From positions 393,752,403 to 393,816,402 of the forward strand of contig NC_073302.1 in assembly GCF_027595985.1 (NCBI RefSeq): a stretch of 64,000 bases of DNA. Direction: 5' to 3'. The notes below the pieces were generated by a model, which saw nothing but the letters and a program-made list of their open reading frames with translations, was not told the origin of the DNA and did no database searches. The translations under genes and the position numbers were made by a program. Of this stretch, positions 57,651-64,000 are shown in pieces. Each line of letters starts with the position of its first letter. The first letter of the stretch is position 1. Source of the DNA: Sorex araneus (Eukaryota > Chordata > Mammalia > Eulipotyphla > Soricidae).

Positions 57651-57834
57651 CTTTTGACTATTTTTAACAATAATTTATTTCCTCAGAAATATATTTTGAA
57701 TATCTTCAATAGGAAGGCACTGTTAAAGGATTTCAAAATATTGCGGTAGTGAAAGCAGATACATTCATTCTTTCCCAGAATTTATAATTTTCAGATCTTT
57801 CTTTATTTACTTTTTAAGTATACTTTTCACCCTA

Positions 57835-57998
57835 TTATTTTTGTCACACCTAGCAGTTCTTAGGGATACTCCTGTCTATGTCCTCAGGGATCTTTAATGG
57901 CAGGTTCACAGTGGCCATCTGGGGTGCCAGGGCTTGAACCCGGATCAACCATGTGCAAGGCAAATGCCCTACCTGCAGTACTATTACTCCAGTCCTTT
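57835..57998 (-). mobile_element. SINE-A, moderately diverged
   Basis: TTTGTCACACCTAGCAGTTC, GGCTTGAACCCGGATC (B-box complement), GTGCAAGGCAAATGCCCTAC, ACTATTACTCCAG. Confidence 0.87.
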
Positions 57999-58339
57999 AC
58001 ATTACTACTATAAGAATGTGCACTCCAAGTGACCAGAGATGTCCTATTTCTAGAAAGTTTCAGTTAATTTCTAGGAGCATAAAATTCATAGGTAACTGGT
58101 ATATTGTTGAATAAATGAAATCATTTTGTCTCTAAAACTTTCAATATTCCTCATCTTTACTGGCACACTAAATTTAATGTCAATTCTTTCTGTACAAAAT
58201 AAAAATTAGTAGAGAACTCTGGAAGCACTATGATAAAGAATTGGCTATTCCTTAGCAAATCTCAGTATTGACTGTGCCACTATTGCTTGAATTTATGTAG
58301 ATTAATTTTTCATTTCTCCCAAATTTGCTTATGGAAAGT

Positions 58340-58690
58340 ATGTTAGATTTTCACTTTGGTGTGTAACAAATCACCATAAATGTAATGACAAAATAACACA
58401 TGATTGTTAACCTAAAGCTTTGTGTGTACTAAGTTCCCTGTCGGTGTAGTGGATGCATAACCCAGCCCTTTCAGTGGCTCTCAGAGGCTACAGGAATTAG
58501 CCAGGGATTCAGTCTTTTACTAAAGGCTATTTTGGAAGAATGTGCACCAAATTCATGTGAGTTATATAAGAATTTATTTCCTTGAGAATTATGCCTGTGA
58601 AGGTTTCAGATGTTAGCTGTCTATTGGTTGGAAACAACCCTCAATCATTGCAATAATCACTTTTCAAACATAGCAACTTTTTCCATCAAA
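58340..58690. mobile_element. Possible ancient mammalian repeat
   Basis: GTGTGTAACAAATCACCATA followed by AATGTAATGACAAAATAACA resembles the opening of a common ancient mammalian interspersed repeat that I cannot name with confidence. A similar short piece, GGGCTGTAAAAACTAAATAC, lies at 46230 next to an L1. Confidence 0.35.
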
Positions 58691-59019
58691 GCATGTTTGT
58701 GAAGATGATAACAGAATCTGACGGCAAGAGAGAAGTCACAGCTTTTTGTACGTTATTCACATAAATGGCATATTATTTGTCACAAAATTGATTAGAAATC
58801 ACTTTAAATAATCCCCACTCAAGGGGAATGAAGCATATAAGCGAATATTCAAACTTTAGAAAAACTGAGGACTTTCTGAAGTCTTCTTTCTATCATACAT
58901 ACATTATTTTAATAATTTTGGTTTATTTAATAATGAAAATCATTAATATGTGAGTTGGAAAAGAGAGTTCTCTTTGCCGGAAAAGAGAGTTACTGGCATA
59001 AAAACGATCTGGTGTTGTT

Positions 59020-59150
59020 GGTTCTGTTTTATTTTCGGGGGTGATGGTGGGATGGGGCTTTCTCTGGGCTCAGTGTTCAGGGATCACTTCTTGCAGTGCT
59101 GAGGGGACCTGGTGAGGGAAGGTGCCAAATCAGTCCTGGGTAGATGCCTT
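59020..59150 (-). mobile_element. Old SINE-A-like fragment
   Basis: CAGTGTTCAGGGATCACTTC, GCAGTGCTGAGGGGACC and GCCAAATCAGTCCTGGG fit a decayed minus-oriented SINE. Confidence 0.5.
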
Positions 59151-59284
59151 TAAGAGAAATGTACCTCCACAGCTGGCATAGAGAGTATTGTATCCTTTGT
59201 TGTGATATGTTAAAAACCATTTTTCTAAATAAAATGGTTTTGAATTACACATATAGCAAAAGAATATAAAAATAAGGCTACCTT

Positions 59285-59450
59285 TGTTGGAGAGATAATA
59301 CAGAAGGTAATATGCTTTCTTACATATGACCAGCAGGGTTTAACCCCAGCACTCCATATAGTACCCCAAGCACCCCTCAGGACTGATTACTCCAGACAGA
59401 GCCAGGTGTAAGGCCTGAGCACTGTCATGTGTAGCCAAAATCCAATAACA
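59285..59450 (+). mobile_element. SINE-A, diverged
   Basis: Head TTGGAGAGATAATACAGAAG, B box GGGTTTAACCCC, GCACTCCATATAGTACCCC, tail TGTGTAGCCAAAATCC. Confidence 0.8.
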
Positions 59451-59454
59451 AACA

Positions 59455-60210
59455 AAAACAGAAAACAATGACTATCTGCAATTTTATAGTTTTTTTACAA
59501 GTATCTAATTTCATGTCCTATATTAGAAATACAATATCAAGTTATAAATGATAGCTGCCCTGTTAACGATGTATTATAGAAACATTGTAAAAATAGCTTC
59601 AGTCTTATTCAAAAAGTTCTTGCTTGACATTTTATCAAATATATGTATGGCCTAAATGTTTTTTAGCAAACTGATTGGTGTAGTCGGAAAAAAAATAATT
59701 ATGGGACACACATATTGAATGCCAACTGGAAGAAATTGACTGCTGATACACATGCTACTCACAGACAACAGAAACTTTAAAGTCATTTATCAATAGAGAA
59801 AATTGGTTTAGAAAGCAAATCTACAAAACTGGAGAAACAGATCTAAATGGGAATATGTCAAATTAGCATATAAAAAATAATGACATAAAAATCTGAGCAT
59901 GCAGCATGTAGAAATAGAAATTCAATGAGAATACAGCAATTACTTGTAGCAATGCGCTTATATTCAAATTGCTCTAAAAGTATGCAAATTCTGGAGCTTT
60001 AAAAACATAAATATTTTATCTTTATAAGTTTAGTGAAACTCACAAATATCAGCATGAATGGATGGTAAAATATTCAAAGAAATAACTTGTGGAATATATA
60101 AAAATCGTTACATGAAATAGGGCATTCTTTTTGTATAACAGTTTTTTAATTTATTATGAAAAACTTAAGGGACTATAAGGATATTACTTTTCTCTCAAAG
60201 TGATATTCGT
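59455..60210. other. AT-rich stretch without a recognised gene
   Basis: No repeat or exon signal was recognised. Confidence 0.5.
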
Positions 60211-60214
60211 TTTT

Positions 60215-60302
60215 TGGTGTAGTGTGGGGGATGGGGAGCCCGGTTAAGATTACCCCTGGTGCTATGTTTAAATCTACCTTCTATACTTTCTCTCTGGTCC
60301 TC
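60215..60302 (-). mobile_element. SINE-like fragment
   Basis: AGATTACCCCTGGTGCTATG and CTTTCTCTCTGGTCC resemble decayed minus-oriented SINE body and head. Confidence 0.35.
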
Positions 60303-60349
60303 CATAATATTCTTGATTCAGCCTATTAATGAATTCTAGAATATTTTTT

Positions 60350-63268
60350 AAAGATTATGCAGGTATATTTGACTTGCATGTAGGGATATTCCACTCTGTT
60401 CAATTGATCGACGGCTCTGCCTTTGTTCCAGTACCATGCTGTTTTAATTGTTATCACTTTGTAGTAAAGTTTGAAGTTGGGGAGGATAATGCCTCCCATA
60501 GTCTTTTTCCCAAGAATTGCTTTAGCTATTCGTGGGCATTAATTTTTCCTTATGAATTTCAGGAGTGTTTGATCAATTTCTTTGAAGAATTTCATGGGTA
60601 TTCTTATAGGGATCGCATTGAATCTGTATAGTGCTTTGGAGAGTATTGCCATTTTGACAATGTTGTCTTCCTATCCATGAGCAGGGAATATGCTTCCATT
60701 TCCTCATGTTCTCTTTTATTTCATAGTGTAGTGTTTTGTAGTTTTTCTTGTGGAGATCCTTTTTCCTCCTTAGCTAGACTGTTTCCGAAGTACTTGATTT
60801 TCTGGGGCACAATTATGAATGGGATTTTTTTTAATGTCACTTTCCTCTTTCTCACTATTTATGTATAGGAAGGCCATGGATTTTTGGGTATTGATTTTAT
60901 AGCTTGCAACTTGGCTGTACAAGTCTATTGTATCTAGGAGTTTTCGGTGGAGGTTTTAGGATTCTCTAGGTATAGAATCATGTCATCTGCAAATAGTGAG
61001 AGCTTGATTTCTTCCTTTCCTATCTGAATAAACTTAATGTCTTTTTCTTGAATAATTGGTATTGCAATTACTTCCAGTACTATGTTGAACAGAAGTGTGA
61101 GAGTGGACATCCTTGTCTTGTCCCTGATCATAGAGGGAAGGCCCTTAGTGTTTCTCCATTGAGGATAATGCTTGCCATGGGTTTGTGATAGATGGCTGAG
61201 AATATCTTGAAGAAAGTTCCTTCAAAGCCCATTCTGGTGAGCGTTTTCATTATAAATGGGTGTTTGATCTTGTCAAATGCTTTCTCTGAATCTATTGAAA
61301 TGATCATATGGCTTTTATTTTTACTTTTGTTGATATGATTGATTATGTTGATTGATTTCCAAATGTTAAACCATCCTTGCATCCCCGGGATGAATCCTAC
61401 TTGGTTGTGATGTATGCTTTTTTTGATGAGTTGTTGGATTCTATTTGCTAATGTTTTGTTGAGAATCTTCACATCAGTGTTCATCAGGGATATTGGCCTG
61501 TAGTTTTCTTTGTTAGTGGTATCTTTGCTTTTGGTATTAGGGAGATATGAGCTTCATAGAAACTGTTTGGTAGAGTCCCTGTTTCTTCAATTTCCTTGAA
61601 AAGCTTGAAGAGAACTGGCAACAGGTCCTCTTTAAATATTTGGAAGAATTCGCTAGTGAATCCATCTGGATCTGAGCTTTTGTCTTTACGAAGACATTTG
61701 ATAACTGTTTCAATTTTCTTGATATTAATGGGTCTATTCAGGTATTCCAAGTCATCTTGATTCAATCTTTGGAGATTCTAGGAATCAAGGAATTTGTCCA
61801 TTTCTTTTAGGTTCTCCTGTTTTGTGGCATAGAGATTTTCAAAGTAGTCTCTGATGATCTTCTGAATTTCATTGGTTTTTGTTGTGATATTCCCCCTTTC
61901 ATTTCTGATTTGGTTTTTTAGGATTCTGTCTCTTTCTTTCTTTTTGAGTCTTGCTAGTGGTTTATCAATCTTGTTTATTTTCTTAAAGAACCAGCTCTTT
62001 GTTTCATTGATCTTTCGGATTATTTTTTGGGTTTCCATATCGTTGATTTCTGCTCTAAGTTGTATTATTTCTTTCCTTCGGTCTGGCTTGGGTTCCTTTT
62101 GCTGGTCCTTTTCTAAGATCTTGAGCTGTGAAGTCAAGCTCTCTATGTAGGCCCTTTCTTCCCTCCTGAGGAATGCTTGCAGGGCTATAAATTTTCTCCT
62201 TAAAACAGCTTTAGCCGCGTCCCATAGGTTCTGGTAGCTTGTGTCTTCATTCTCATTTGTTTTGAGGTATCTTTTGATCTCTTCCTTTATTTTCATCTTG
62301 ACCCACTCGTTGTTCAACAGGGAGTTGTTTAATTTCTAGGTGTTCAATTTGGTGCTACATGTCTGTGTGTGCTTAGCTTCTATTTTCAGTACATCATGGT
62401 CTGAAAAGATGGTTGATGCAATTTCTATCTTGCTGATTCTGTTGTGGTATGTTTTACGACCCAGCACGTAGTCTATTTTGGAGAATTTTCTCTGTGCACT
62501 GGAGAAAAATGTGTATTCTTTCTGTTTGGGGTGTAAAGTCCTGTATAGGCCTAGTAGCCCTCTCTCTTCTGTTTCTTCCTTAAGGGCCATTGTTTCCTTG
62601 CTGAGTTTTGTTCTTGTCGATCTATCCAGAGGTGATAAGGTAGTGTTGACGCCTCCGACTACTATTGTGGTGCTAGTGATGTCTTCCTTAAAGTCTATTA
62701 GGAGTTGTTTTGAATATTTAGCTGGTCGCTTATTATTTAGCTGGTCGCTTATTAGGTGCGACCTAATAAGTGTGATTTCTTCCTGTTGTACATATCCCTT
62801 GATGAATAGAAAATGACCTTTGCTGTCCCTTCTTATCTTTTTCAATCTGAAATCTATGTTTTTAGATACTAGTATGGCCACCCCAGCTTTTTTGAGGGAG
62901 TTGTTTGCTTGTAGGAATGTTTTCCATCCTTTGACTTTGAACCTGTGTTTGCTCTTACTGCTCAGGTGTATTTCTTGTAGGCAGCAGAAAGCCAGAAAGC
63001 TGGGTTTAGTTTGAAAATCCATTTTGCTACTTTGTGTCTCTTGATTGGTGCACTTATACCATTGACATTGAGAGAGATTACTGTCATGGGAATATGTGCC
63101 ATCTTTCTGTAGGGTTTGTTGTTCTTGTTAGGGTTTTTCTTTGTCTTATAGCAGCCCCTTTAGTCATTCTTTTAAGTTTGGTTTTGAGTTTAGTTCCTGA
63201 GTTGTTCTTTATATTTGAAATGGTGTATGGTTCCTTTGAGTTTAAGTGAGAGTTTAGCCAGATATAGT
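60350..63268 (-). mobile_element. Inverted 5' segment of a twin-primed L1
   Basis: Minus-strand L1 from the end of ORF1 (right) to ORF2 just before the point where the plus-strand part begins. Its left end corresponds to position ~795 of the L1 at 1-5440. The plus-strand segment at 63269 starts at the equivalent of ~770, so the two segments abut in the element. ORF1 sequence stops at 63268, so the copy is 5'-truncated. It is less diverged than the other L1 copies. Confidence 0.9.
60375..63102 (-). pseudogene. L1 ORF2, endonuclease and RT part, frameshifted
   Basis: Start MAHIPMTVISLNVNGISA at 63102. The endonuclease continues in another frame from 63022 after a small AGAAAGC duplication, with LSSKSKHRFKVKGWKTFLQ and, later, VGGVNTTLSPLDRS and KIDYVLGRKTYHNRI. 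Next are a coiled-coil linker (61778-62317) and RT segments KCLRKDKSSDPDGFTSEFF (61640-61720), [20 protein letters not shown] and [19 protein letters not shown]. The catalytic FADD is intact at 60982-60993 ([13 protein letters not shown] context). Several frameshifts prevent function. Confidence 0.92.
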
Positions 63269-64000
63269 AATCTGATCTTTGATAAGGGAGCAAGAACTGT
63301 GAAGTGGAGCAAGGAAAGCCTCTTCAACAAATAGTGCTGGCATATCTGGACAACCACATGCAAAAAATTGGGCTTTGACCTGATCTTTGATAAGGGAGCA
63401 AGAAATGTGAAGTGGAGCAAGGAAAGCCCCTTCAACAAATAGTGCTGGCATAACTGGACAACCACATGCAAAAAAATGGGCTTAGATCTTGACCTAACAC
63501 CATGCATAAAAGTCAGATCAAAATGGATTAAAGACCTCAGCATCATACCACAATCCATAAGACACATGGAAGACAAGGTGGTCAAAACCCTTCACAATAT
63601 TGAAGCTAACAGTATCTTCAAAGATGACATGCAACTGACCAACCAAGCAGTAACAGAGATAAACAAATGGGTCTAAGAAGCTTCTGCACTGCAAAAGATA
63701 CAGTCACCAGAATACAAAGGCAATCTACAGAATGGGAAAGGATATTCATCCAATACCCATCTGATAAGGGGTTGATATCAAAGATATACAAGGCACTGGT
63801 TGACCTCTACAAGAAGGAAACATCGAACCACATCAAAAAATGGGGTGAATAAATGAACAGAAACTTTCTCAAGGAAGAAATACGAATGGCTAAAAGGCAC
63901 ATGAAAAAGTGCTTTACATCACTAATCATCAGGGAGATGCAGATCAAAACAACTGTGGAATACCACCTCACACCACAGAGACTGGCTCACATCCAAAAGA
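63269..64000 (+). pseudogene. Plus-strand 3' segment of the twin-primed L1, runs off the window
   Basis: Starts DLIFDKGARTVKWSKESLF. A 108-bp tandem duplication (63273-63380 and 63381-63488) repeats this start. Then follow KVRSKWIKDLSIIPQSIRHM, a frameshift near 63666, and [19 protein letters not shown] (63745-63800). The order is that of the L1 ORF2 C-terminal half. The 3' UTR, A-tail and target duplication lie outside the window. Confidence 0.92.

Noticed and set aside
1-64000. CRISPR array, operon, phage or plasmid features
   Set aside because: The repeats are dispersed retroelements with target duplications. Nothing prokaryotic is seen.

Overview
The window is mammalian nuclear DNA, AT-rich and dominated by retrotransposons. 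I see no bacterial, plasmid or viral gene. Two SINE families with the same tRNA-like head recur throughout. SINE-A is about 165 bp and A-tailed; its tail reads GTGTGACCCAAAAAG. SINE-B is about 240 bp and ends in GATGACAGTG repeats. From memory, SINE-A matches the SOR family of shrews (Soricidae), so a Sorex-like eulipotyphlan is the best guess. This was not checked against a database.

Layout. 1-5.4 kb: a nearly full-length L1 on the minus strand whose 3' end lies outside the window, with two nested SINEs. 5.4-34 kb: AT-rich DNA with many SINEs, old L1 pieces, two L1 3' ends, an L1 ORF1/ORF2 deletion fusion and a composite element (7.2-8.0 kb). One candidate host coding exon lies at 25272-25379. 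34.6-35.8 kb: a 5'-truncated RTE-type LINE. 37.4-42.5 kb: a three-level nest, in which an old L1 contains a nearly full-length RTE LINE, which contains a 1-kb composite element. 46.3-48.2 kb: a broken L1 ORF2. 48.7-50.1 kb: a second composite element joined to a SINE-A. 51-60 kb: mostly unique AT-rich DNA. 60.35-64 kb: an L1 with a 5' inversion that runs off the window.

How the parts relate. The RTE LINE and SINE-B look like donor and parasite. The SINE-B body matches the RTE 5' untranslated region and its end matches the RTE 3' tail, under a tRNA-like pol III head taken from SINE-A. The composite elements (7.2, 39.6 and 48.7 kb) pair an L1-like 3' end with GC-rich upstream units repeating every ~335 bp. 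They look like L1-dependent non-autonomous elements, similar in plan to primate SVA or rodent monomer-type L1 promoters. All LINE reading frames seen are broken. The window probably lies within an intron or between exons of a gene I could not name.
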